Shown here piece by piece: positions 16,233 to 26,600 of a DNA stretch of 64,000 nt. Position 1 is the first letter of the stretch. Each line of letters starts with the position of its first letter. The translations under genes were made by a program, and so were the position numbers. The DNA is from Actinophytocola sp035634895 (GTDB lineage Bacteria > Actinomycetota > Actinomycetes > Mycobacteriales > Pseudonocardiaceae): contig NZ_DASQCC010000257.1 of the NCBI RefSeq assembly GCF_035634895.1, positions 33,117 through 97,116 of the forward strand, given 5' to 3'. The notes beneath the pieces are model-generated. The model saw only the letters and a program-made list of their open reading frames with translations, was not told where the DNA came from and did not search any database.

Positions 16233-16555
16233 AGGTGCCGTTCCTGGTCGGTGAAGACGTCGGCCTTCTGTGCCTCGATGCTGTCGTAGGAGCTCGCGAC
16301 CGTGCCGAGGAGTTCCTTTATCTCGTCCGCCCGCGCGATCGCGTTGGACACGGCGGCGACGCCCCGGTCGTGCAGCGGGGTGACGAGCCAGCCGGCGATC
16401 CCGAGCTGTGCGCAGATGATCCCGAACGCGTCGTCCGGCACGCTCTGGGCATTGGCGGCCTGCAGAGGCTGGTCGAGCTGGCCGACGATGCGTGCCACGT
16501 TGGTCGCGTGCCGCTGGACCATGTCGATCTCGACGTCGTAACCGTCGGCGGTCAT
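16229..16555 (-). CDS. EspC-like type VII secretion target protein
   Basis: A 108-residue helical protein resembling the ESX-associated EspC family (PF10824). It opens with a short beta segment (YDVEIDMVQRHATNVARIVGQLDQ) and ends in a long helix (EIKELLGTVASSYDSIEAQ). In toxin operons such proteins are thought to pair with the N-terminus of the large toxin as secretion partner. It overlaps both neighbours by ATGA, so stoichiometric translation with the toxin is likely. The usual C-terminal YxxxD/E secretion signal may be SYDSIE near residue 92. Confidence 0.75.
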   Translation of the reverse strand: MTADGYDVEIDMVQRHATNVARIVGQLDQPLQAANAQSVPDDAFGIICAQLGIAGWLVTPLHDRGVAAVSNAIARADEIKELLGTVASSYDSIEAQKADVFTDQERHL

Positions 16556-17040
16556 TCGTCCGTCCAGACCTTGGTCGGCATTTCGTCCTCGTCACCCTGC
16601 CGCGGCGGTTTCGGTTTCTCCTTGGGAGGTTCGGCCTGGGGGAACCGCTGCTGGTACTGCTCGACGAGATTCCCGCGCACTGGGTCGTCGCCCATTGTTT
16701 CCTTTGCGGTCTCGGCGAACTTCTCCGCGAGCGTGCTCTGCGCCCGTTTCAGGCACTGCAGGATCATCGGCCCGATTTCGGTTGAGTCGACGGAATCCAG
16801 CTCGTCGGTGGTGACGATGTCGACGACCTGCCCGCTCACGTCGACGGTGACCTTGATGCCGCCGTTGGCCGCCGTCTCGGTGACCCGCAGCCCGGCCGCC
16901 GCCTGCTGCAGCCGGTCGAACCCTTGCAGGTGCTGGTCGAACTCGCGCTGCCATTCCTCCAGCCGGTCCGCCATCCGCGCCGGATCCCCACCCCGGAAGA
17001 TCTCGTCGAGGTCATCGTTGAACGCACCCACGTCACTCAC
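16552..17040 (-). CDS. YbaB/EbfC-like protein, first gene of the Rhs toxin operon
   Basis: A 162-residue protein whose central region (about 45-125) matches the YbaB/EbfC fold: a long helix, a beta-hairpin (VTETAANGGIKVTVDVSGQVVDIV), and a second long helix (ILQCLKRAQSTLAEKFAETAKETMG). The C-terminus is Pro/Lys-rich and disordered. YbaB proteins are small nucleoid-associated proteins, but in actinobacteria this variant is common at the head of type VII toxin operons, where it may act as a chaperone or partner instead. Starts at GTG 17040. A TATCCT box about 30 nt upstream may be its -10. Confidence 0.75.
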   Translation of the reverse strand: MSDVGAFNDDLDEIFRGGDPARMADRLEEWQREFDQHLQGFDRLQQAAAGLRVTETAANGGIKVTVDVSGQVVDIVTTDELDSVDSTEIGPMILQCLKRAQSTLAEKFAETAKETMGDDPVRGNLVEQYQQRFPQAEPPKEKPKPPRQGDEDEMPTKVWTDE

Positions 17041-17380
17041 CCACCTGTTTGACCCGGAGTCGGTGCCAGGATAGATCCCGCCCTCCCCCAGCTACACCGC
17101 TTTCACTTGCCGGACAAGGAAAAGACACCTAATGCACGCATTCGGCCGCATCGCGGCACCCGATCAGCGCCATGCGAAAGGAAATGCGCGCCCCATTCTG
17201 GCAGCGGAACGGTGTTCTCGGCCGGTGTTCGAGGGCGGAGGTTTCCGCTTGTCCGCGGCGCGGTGTGCCTGCGCCGACACAGGCCCGCCCTTCGGGCAAG
17301 CCGGCGGCGCGTGACCGGCCCGTTGGGCGGCGAACCATCAGCCTGGCACCACACCTGAGCCAATTTGGCACCACTGACAC
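17041..17380. other. divergent intergenic region
   Basis: About 340 bp between the toxin operon (-) and the RHH gene (+) with no convincing gene. It contains a small hairpin (GCCCG-CCCTT-CGGGC at about 17282) and TGGCACCAC half-sites at about 17344 and 17366 that match the operator at 17385-17396. The first ~60 bp presumably hold the toxin-operon promoter. Confidence 0.5.
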
Positions 17381-17415
17381 TTGCAGTGGTACCACTCGTG
17401 TGCCATAGTTGTGCC
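17381..17415 (+). promoter_or_regulatory. promoter and palindromic operator of the RHH-DUF4097-ABC operon
   Basis: TTGCAG (17381-17386), a 17-bp spacer and CATAGT (17404-17409) place the transcription start at ATG 17416, so the mRNA is probably leaderless. A perfect 12-bp palindrome AGTGGTACCACT (17385-17396) lies between the boxes, with GGCACCAC half-sites just upstream. The ribbon-helix-helix protein encoded next is the obvious ligand. Confidence 0.65.
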
Positions 17416-17931
17416 ATGGACTTGACACCATATGTCGACAACGTTCGCCGGGAGTTCGCGGTGGCCGCCGAGGCCGGCGGCGACGAGACCCGTGCGCTGG
17501 CGGAGCGCCTGGCGCCGGCACTGGTGTCGGCCATTCGCCTCACGCTGCTGGACGCGCTGGCGGCCGCGGCCGAGGAGATCACCCGCGACCTCGCGCCCGG
17601 CTCGGTCGAGGTCCGGCTGCGTACGGGTGAGGCGACCTTCGCCGTCACGCCCCCGGCCGTCGAGGCGCCGGCCGCGGTCGGTCAGCCCGTCCCGGAGCCC
17701 GAGGACCCGGCGGCGGCGGACGACGAGGGCACCATGGTCCGCATCAACCTCCGGCTCCCGGAGCAGCTCAAGGCCCGCGTCGAGGAGGCCGCCGCCGAGC
17801 AGGGTCGCTCGGTCAACGCCTGGCTCGTGCGTGCCGCGTCCTCGGCACTGCGGCCGGCCGCCAGGCAGGTCGCGGACACCCCGGCGAACGGCACCCGCAC
17901 CGGGCAGCGCTTCACCGGCTGGGTCGGCTGA
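17416..17931 (+). CDS. ribbon-helix-helix (HicB-antitoxin-like) regulator
   Basis: A 171-residue protein. Residues about 110-155 form an Arc/CopG/HicB-type ribbon-helix-helix domain (MVRINLRLPEQLKARVEEAAAEQGRSVNAWLVRAASSAL). The N-terminal half is a helical amphipathic region of unknown role. Databases often call such proteins HicB-family antitoxins, but there is no HicA toxin here. It precedes a DUF4097 gene and an ABC exporter, so I read it as the operon's autoregulator binding the palindrome in its own promoter. Confidence 0.8.
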   Translation: MDLTPYVDNVRREFAVAAEAGGDETRALAERLAPALVSAIRLTLLDALAAAAEEITRDLAPGSVEVRLRTGEATFAVTPPAVEAPAAVGQPVPEPEDPAAADDEGTMVRINLRLPEQLKARVEEAAAEQGRSVNAWLVRAASSALRPAARQVADTPANGTRTGQRFTGWVG

Positions 17932-17985
17932 CCCAGCGCCACGACCAGCACGAACACCCGACACACCACCTTCGAGGGGACAGCC

Positions 17986-18831
17986 ATGCCTTCTTACGAC
18001 ACACCCGAGCCCATCCTGGTCAACGTCGAGCCCGAGGTCGGCAACGTCCGGATCATCGCCGGCGACCGCACCGACACGGTCGTCGACGTCGCGCCGACCG
18101 ACCCGGCCAACGCCTCCGACGTCATGGCGGCGAAGCAGACGGTCGTCGACTTCTCCGGCGGCACGCTGTCGGTCAAGGGCCCGAAGCTGCGACCACTCAG
18201 CCTCTCCAAGCAGACGCGGTCGATCGAGGTGACGATCGAGGTGCCGTCGGGCTCCCGTGTGCAGGGCAGCACCGGCCTCGGCGACCTGCACACCACGGGC
18301 CGGCTCGGCGAGTGCCGGTACAAGTCCGGCCTCGGCCACATCCAGCTCGACCAGGTCGGCGAACTGCACCTGCGCACCGCGACCGGCAGCGTCGTCATCG
18401 AGCGGGTCGACGGCAACGCGGACGTCAGCACCAGCTCCGGACGGGTGCACGTCGGCGCGATCGCCGGCACCGGCGTGGTCAAGAACTCCAACGGCGCCAC
18501 CACGATCGGCTCGGCCGGCCACGCGCTGCGGGTCCGCTCGGCCAACGGCGACATCACCGTCGAGCACGCCGAGGACGGCGTCGAGGCCAGGACCGCCAAC
18601 GGTTCGGTCCGCGTGCTCGACGCGGCCCGCGGCGCCGTCACGCTCGAGTCCGCCATGGGCGACCTCGAGATCGGCATCCGCGAGGGCACCGCGGCCTGGC
18701 TCGACGTGAACACCAAGTTCGGCCGGGTGCGCAACGACCTGGCCTCGACCGGTGCGCCGGAGCCGGGCACCGACAAGCTCGAGGTGCGGGCCAGCACCTC
18801 CTTCGGCGACATCACCGTCCGCCGGTCCTGA
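17986..18831 (+). CDS. DUF4097 beta-solenoid protein
   Basis: A 281-residue protein made of a right-handed beta-helix-like DUF4097 domain (PF13349). Repeating turns such as GLGDLHTTGRLGECRYKSGL, TATGSVVIERVDG, TSSGRVHVGAI and SANGDITVEH are visible. No signal peptide or membrane segment is seen, so it is cytoplasmic. A GAGGGGAC ribosome binding site precedes it, and the ABC ATPase gene follows by 18 nt. DUF4097 proteins repeatedly sit next to ABC exporters and RHH regulators in actinomycetes; the mechanism is unknown. Confidence 0.85.
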   Translation: MPSYDTPEPILVNVEPEVGNVRIIAGDRTDTVVDVAPTDPANASDVMAAKQTVVDFSGGTLSVKGPKLRPLSLSKQTRSIEVTIEVPSGSRVQGSTGLGDLHTTGRLGECRYKSGLGHIQLDQVGELHLRTATGSVVIERVDGNADVSTSSGRVHVGAIAGTGVVKNSNGATTIGSAGHALRVRSANGDITVEHAEDGVEARTANGSVRVLDAARGAVTLESAMGDLEIGIREGTAAWLDVNTKFGRVRNDLASTGAPEPGTDKLEVRASTSFGDITVRRS

Positions 18832-18849
18832 CCTCCGCGAAGGAACGAC

Positions 18850-19790
<941 letters not shown>

Positions 19791-19794
<4 letters not shown>

Positions 19795-20594
19795 CCACCC
19801 TGTCCTACGGGATGCGCGACTCGCTGACCATGCTGACCCGCAACCTGCGGCACATGCGGCGATATCCCTCCCTGTCCCTCCTGCTGCTCGGTCAGCCGCT
19901 CCTGTTCCTGCTGCTGTTCGTCTACGTGTTCGGCGGCACGCTCGGCGACGGGCTGGACGGCGCGGCGGTCGGCGGCGCGGGCGGGCGCGAGGCCTACGTC
20001 GGCTACGTGATGCCGGCGATCCTGCTGATGACCGTCGCCAGCGTGGCGCTCGGCACCGCGATCTCGGTCGCCACGGACATGACCGAGGGCATCATCGCCC
20101 GGTTCCGCACCATGGCGATCAGCAAGGCGTCGGTGCTGACCGGGCACGTGGTCGGCGCGCTCGTCCAGACGGTGATCGGGCTGGTGGTGGTGCTCGGTGT
20201 CGGCCTGCTGATCGGGTTCTCGCCGAACGCGAGCCTCGTCGAGTGGGTCGCGGCGGCCGGGGTGCTGCTGCTGCTCGCCGTCGCGCTCACGTGGCTGACG
20301 GTCGCACTGGGCCTGGCCGCGAAGAGCGTCGAGACGGCGAGCAACACCCCGATGTTCCTGACGATCCTGCCGTTCCTGGGCAGCGGCTTCGTCCCGACCG
20401 ACTCGATGCCGGCGTGGCTGCGGTGGTTCGCCGAGTACCAGCCGTTCACGCCGGTCATCGAGACGGTCCGGGGCCTGCTCCTCGGCACGGGCATCGGCAA
20501 CCGCGGCTGGCTGGCGGTGGGCTGGTGCGTGCTGATCGCGGTTCTCTGCTACCTGTGGTCGAGGTCCTTGTTCGCCAGGGAACGCGACCGCTGA
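19791..20594 (+). CDS. ABC-2 type transporter permease (DrrB-like)
   Basis: A 267-residue membrane protein with six predicted transmembrane segments, including LSLLLLGQPLLFLLLFVYVF near the N-terminus. The ABC-2 conserved loop is IARFRTMAISKASVLTGHV, and the terminal helix is LAVGWCVLIAVLCYLWSRSLF. It pairs with the upstream ATPase to form a homodimeric exporter in the plasma membrane. The operon ends at the strong hairpin that follows. Confidence 0.9.
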
Positions 20595-20606
20595 CCCCGG
20601 CTCACC

Positions 20607-20640
20607 ACGCCGACGGTTCCGGCTCCGGAACCGTCGGCGT
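20607..20640. terminator. bidirectional terminator between ABC permease and NRPS gene
   Basis: Perfect 16-bp arms (ACGCCGACGGTTCCGG and its complement) around a 2-nt centre, touching the stop of the NRPS gene. It serves the convergent ABC and NRPS transcripts. Confidence 0.8.
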
Positions 20641-23600
20641 TCAGGCCGCCTTCGCCTGGATGAGGTCCTTGTCCTTCAGTACCACCGGGTCCGGGATCGC
20701 GTCCGGCAGCTCGTCCTCCAGCAGGCGCAGGCGGCGGTAGCGCCACGCGGCCACACCGAGTCCCAGCGACACGACACCCGCGCACATCACCAGGAACGCC
20801 ATGCCCCTGCCGGGCTGACCGGCCGCGTCGGCCAGCGGTTCGAACACCCCGGACGCCAGGGGCCCGGCCAGCGCGAAGCCTGCCGGCACCATCAGCCAGC
20901 TGAGCATCAGGCTCGCCGCGAACACCCGCCCCTGCAGTTCCAGCCCGACCTTCGCCTGCACGATCGAACCCCAGTGCGCGTTGAGGATCGCCGTGGCGGC
21001 GCCCAGGAAGAACAGGCCCACGGCCGGGTACACCGGGTGCGCCGCCAGCCCCATCAGGACCATCGACACGCCGATCAACGCGAAGCTGCCGAGGATTCCG
21101 GTGGTACGCCGCCGGAACCCGCCCCACACGCTGGTCAGCACGCTCCCGCCCAGCAGGCCCAACCCACCGGCGGACAGGACCAGCCCCAGCGTCGACACCG
21201 CCCCCAGCGACAGGGTCAGCGGCGTCGCGATCACCTCCACGATGGCGACCAGGAAGTTCAGCGCCGTCGTGGCCAGGATGACCGCCAGCAACCCCGGCCG
21301 CCGCAGGATGTAGCGCCATCCGCCGGTCAGCTCACGCCCGAACGACTCCTCCGCCTTGTTGAACAGCCGGTCCGGGAACCGCACCGCCAGCAGGGTGACC
21401 ACGGCGAAGCCGAACGTCACGAGGTCGATCAGCACGATGCCGGTCAACCCGATCAGCACCACGAGCCCACCGCCGAGCAGCGGCGCGACCACTGTGCCCG
21501 CCGCGGAGCCCAGCTGCGCGATCCCGTTCGCCCTGCCGTAGTACCGCTTCGGCACCAGCTGCGTCACCGCCGCCCGGTACGCCGGCTGCTGGAACGCGAT
21601 CGCGATCGCGCCAAGGGCGACCAGCGGGTAGACATGCCACAACCGCAGGGAGTCCGTCCACAGCAACGCCGCGAGCGAACACGCGGCGACACCGGACAGC
21701 GTGTCGGCGGCCAGCATGATCGCGCGCCGGTCCCACCGGTCCGCGATCGCGCCGGTGAGCGGCGCCAGCACCACCGCCGGCAGCAGTGTCATCACGCTGA
21801 TCAACCCGAACAGCGACACCGACCCGGTCTGCTGGTACACCCACACGCCGAGCGCGAACGTGGTCAGCCCGGAACCGATCAGCGACACCAACTGTCCGAA
21901 CGCGACGGTCAGGAACGCCCGCAGGTCGGCAGGTGGCGCCGGGGTCACGGGCACCCCGTCACCCGCGTCGAGCACCAACGCCAGCTCCCCGGCCTGGTGC
22001 TTGTGGAAGTAGTGTCCGGCCTGGCCGATCACGTGCAGCGAGACCTGGTCGGCGAAGTGCGTCCACTCCGACACCCGCTCCTGGTACAGCTCCGTGACCC
22101 GGTCGCCGTCGCCGACCACACACACGATCGGCGCACGCAGCTTGCGGAAGCCCTCCTGGTGGAACGCCGCGGTGTAGAAGTCCTCGCCCTCCTGGGTGTC
22201 CTTGAGGAACACCCGCATCAGGAAGTCCTGCTCGCGCGGGTCGAGCACCTCGTTGAACAACCCGGTGGCACGCAGGAACTCCAGTGCGCGCCGGCGGGAG
22301 GTCGTGCGCTGCAACGGAAGCAGCCGGCGCATGGCCCGGAAGAACCGGCCGGGCAGCCGCGGCGACGGGAAGTGCCCGCCGATGACCACGCGCACCAGGT
22401 CGACGCCGTCGTCCTCCAGCCGCCGCGCCAGCGCCACGGTCTGCGCGCCGCCCATGCAGTGCCCGTACAGCACGACCGGGCCGGTCACGGTCGCCTCGAT
22501 CTCCCTGGCGCACCGGTCGACCAGCTCGTCGAAGCCAAGCGCCGGCTCGGCCGGGTTGGCGAGGTCGTGCCCGGGGGGTTCGATGGCGTACAGGGACACG
22601 TCGCCGGCCACGGCCGCGGCCAGCTCCTGGTAGGTGAGCGCGCCGCCGGCCGCGAGCGGCACACAGACCAGGCTCACCCGCGCGGTCCTCGGCGGCGTCA
22701 GCTCGTGCAGCAGCCCCGTACTGGTCCTCCCGCCGCCGGTGTACTCGGCGAACCGCCGGATCGTCGGGTGGGTGAACAGGTCCATCACGGACGCCGGCAC
22801 ACCGAGGTCACGCACGGCGCGGACGGCCTTGAACGAGTCGCCGCCGATGGTGAAGAAGTCGTCGTCGATGCCGACGGACGGCAACCCGAGCAGCTCGCAC
22901 CACCGCGCGGCCAGCATCTTCTCGAACGCGGTGCGTGGGGCGGCTCCGGCGGAACCGGGCTCCCGCCGCGGCGCCGGCAGTGCCTTCCGGTCGACCTTTC
23001 CGTTGGGGGTCAACGGAAAGGTGTCCATCACCACGAACGCCGAGGGCACCATGTAGTCGGGCAGCGACACCCGCAGGTGGTCACGCAGGTCGTCGGGCGC
23101 CCGGGTGCCGGCCCGCGGCGTCAGGTAGGCGACGATCGCCTTGTCCGCCCCGTCGGCACGGACCACCGCGACCGCCTCGCGCACCGCGTCGTGCCGGCCG
23201 AGCACCGCCTCGATCTCGCCAAGCTCGATCCGGTGCCCACGCACCTTGACCTGGGTGTCGTTGCGACCGAGGAACTCGATCGTGCCGTCGGGCCGGTACC
23301 GGCCGAGGTCACCGGTGCGGTAGAGCCGGTCCGCGCCGAGGCGCACGAACTTCTCCGCCGTCGCCTCGGGGCGGCCGAGGTAGTCGCGGGCGAGGCAGAC
23401 GCCGCCGAGGTGCAGCTCGCCGGGCACGCCGACCGGCACCGGCCGGGAGCCACCGTCGAGCAGGTGCGCGGTGACGCCGGCGAGCGGCCGTCCGATGGTG
23501 ATCGGCGCGCCGGGTTCGACCTCGGCCATGGTGGCCCAGATGGTGGCTTCGGTCGGGCCGTACATGTTGTACAGCCGGCGAACCCGGCCACCCAGCTGCT

Positions 23601-26600
23601 CGGCGAGCGCCGTCGGCAACGCCTCTCCCCCGCACACGGCGGTGAGCTGGTCCCGGCCGGCCCAGCCGTCGGCGACCAGCAGCTGCCAGGTGACCGGCGT
23701 GGCCTGCATGACGGTGGCGTGCTCGCGGTCGAGCAGCGCGGCCAGGTCGGCGGGGTCGTGTGCGACGTCGCGGCTCGCGATCACGACCCTGGCCCCGCAG
23801 GTCAGCGGCAGGAACAGTTCCAGCACCGAGATGTCGAACGCGTAGGTGGTGACGGCCACCAGCGTGTCCGACGGGCCCATGTCCAGCGCGGCACGCATGG
23901 CGTGCAGGAAGTTGACCACGGAGCCGTGCTCGACCCGCACGCCCTTCGGCCGGCCGGTCGAGCCGGAGGTGTACAGCACGTAGGCGAGGTTCGCCGGGGA
24001 CGACGCCACCCGCTCGACGGGTGCGGTGCCGCCGTCGTCCGCGACGACCACCGGCAGGTCCGGGTCCGCGTACCGGTCCGCGAGTGCCCGCTCGGTGAGC
24101 AGCACGGCGGCCCGCGAGTCCTCGAGGATGTAGCGCTGCCGGTCGGGTGGGTAGGCCACGTCGAGCGGCACGTAGGCGCCGCCGGCCTTCAGCACCGCGA
24201 GCAGCGCGACGACCAGCAGCTCGGACCGCCCGACGGCGACCGCGACCAGCGTCTCCGGCCCGACCCCGGACGCACGCAGCCGGGCGGCCAGCTCGTCCGC
24301 GCGCGCGTCGAGCTCGCGGTACCGCAACGACCTCCCCTCGAACGTCACCGCGACCGCGTCCGGCGTGGACGATGCCTGACGCTCGACCAGCTCGTGGATC
24401 CCGAGGTCCGGCGCGTCGCTCTCGCCCGTGCCGGCCCACGCGGCGAGCTGCTGCTCCTCCTCGGCCGTGAGCAGTGGGGCCGCGCCGATCGGCGTCGCGG
24501 GGTCGTCGCTGAACGCGGTCAGTAGGCGTTCCAGGTGGGCGAGCAGCCGCCGCGCGGTGGCCGCGTCGAACAGGTCGGTGTTGTACTCCAGCTCGCAGAC
24601 CAGCTCGTCCGCCTGCTCGTGCACGGTCAGCCCGAGGTCGACCTGCGTGGCGCCCAGCCGCACCGGGCGCTCCGTCACCGCCAGGTCCGACAGGGCGAGC
24701 CCGGTGCCCGGCGTGTTGAGCAGGTTGAACATCACCTGGAACAGTGGGTTGCGGCTGGGGTCCTTCGGCGGCCGCAACGCCTCGATGACCTGCTGGAGCG
24801 GCGCGCCCTGGTGTGCGAACGCACCGAGCGCCGTCGCCCGGACCCTGGCCAGCAGCTCGGCGAACGGCAGGGCGCCGTCGAGCTCGGTGCGCAGCACCAG
24901 CGTGTTCAGGAAGCAGCCGACGACCTGCTCCTGCTCGGCCCTCGTCCGGCCGGCGACCGGGGAGCCGACGCAGATGTCGGTCTGCCCGCTGTAGCGGTGC
25001 AGCAGCGCCTGCAGTGCGGCGAGCATGGTCATGTACAGCGTCGAGTCGTTGTCCCGGGCCAGCTTGCGCACCCGCCCGGCGTCGAGCACGCGCCTGGCCA
25101 GGCCCCCGTCGAAGGTCTGCACCGGCGGGCGCGGTCCGGCCGTGGGCAGGTCGACGGCCTCCGGCGCGCCGGACAGGTTGTCCCGCCAGTACGCCAGGTC
25201 CGCCGCGGGCGCGTCGTCCGCGACGCAGTCCGCGTACTGGTTCGGCGGGTCGGTGAGCGGCGAGGGCTTACCGGCGCGGAACGCGTCGTAGAGCGCGCCC
25301 AACTCGGCGAACAGCACGCCGAACGACCAGCTGTCGGCGATGATGTGGTGCACCGTGATGCCGAGGACGTGGTGGTCCCCGGCCAGGCACAGCACGGCGA
25401 ACCGGAACAGCGGCCCGGTGGCCAGGTCGAACGGCAGCCGTGCGATCGCCCGCAGCTCGGTGTCCACGGCGGCCGCGGTCACCTCGGTCACCGGCGCGTC
25501 GACCGCGACCTCGGGCAGGATCACCTGCAGTGGCATGCCTTCCGGCGCACGGAACACGGTGCGCAGCGACTCGTGCCGGCGCACGACCTCGGTCAGCGCG
25601 GCACGCAACGCGGTCAGGTCCAGTGCGCCACGCAGGTCGACGGCGGTCGCGATGCTGTAGGCGGCCGGGTGGCCGTGCGCGTGGTCGAGGAACCACATCC
25701 GCCGCTGCACCGCCGACGCCGGCAGCACACCCTCCCGCCGGGCCGGGAGCGCGGGCGGCAACGCCGTGGTGCCCACCGCGGCGGTCAGCGCGCGCAGGGT
25801 GGGGGTGGTGAACACGGCGTCGAGCGGCACGGTCAGGCCGAACCGCGCGGACAGCCGCGCCACCAGCTGGGTGGCCAGCAGCGAGTCGCCGCCCAGCGCG
25901 AAGAAGTCGTCGTCCGGGCCGACGCCGTCCACCCCGAGCAGCTCACCCCAGACGGCGGCGACGCGGGCCTGGTCGTCCGTCAGCGTCTCGTCACCGGCGA
26001 CCTTCGAGTCCACAGTGGACTGTGAGCGGCCGGCGGCCACCCAGTACCGCCGCCGCTCGAACGGGTAACCGGGCAGCGCCACCATGCGGCGCTCGCGACT
26101 CGCCGTGAGCCGGGGCAGGTCGACCACCCCGCCGGCGGCCCACAGGCCGCCGACGCCCGACAGCAACGCGACCACGTCGTCCGTGTCGTCCTTGGCGCGG
26201 CGCATCATCGGCACGGCGGCGCCGTCGCTCTGCCGCACGAACGTGGACAGCGCGCCGCCCGGTCCGGCCTCCGCGACGACCAGCCCGGCACGCGCCAGCT
26301 CGCCGGCCGAGTCGGCGAACCGCACCGTCTCCCGCAGGTGGGTCGCCCAGTACCGCGGGTCGGTGGCCTGCTTGCCGGTGACCCAGGTGCCGGTGACGTT
26401 GGACAGGTACCGCAGCTCCGGCTCGGCGAGCGACACCGCGGCGGCCTCGGCGGTGAGCTCGGCCAGCACCGGGTCGAGCATCGCGGAGTGAAACGCGTGC
26501 GAGGTGCGCAGCCAGCGGCAGGCGACCGCCCGGCCACGCAGCTGTGCCTCGACCTCGGTCAGCGCCGCGCGCGGCCCGGACAGCACGCATGACCGCGGCC

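Noticed and set aside
17416..17931. HicB antitoxin of a toxin-antitoxin pair
   Set aside because: The RHH domain is there but no HicA-like gene is near; the next gene is DUF4097 and then an exporter.
20974..24525. 1183-codon open frame on the plus strand opposite the NRPS gene
   Set aside because: Antisense shadow of the megasynthase: Arg/His/Gln-rich, no domains, no ribosome binding site. High GC leaves such frames open.
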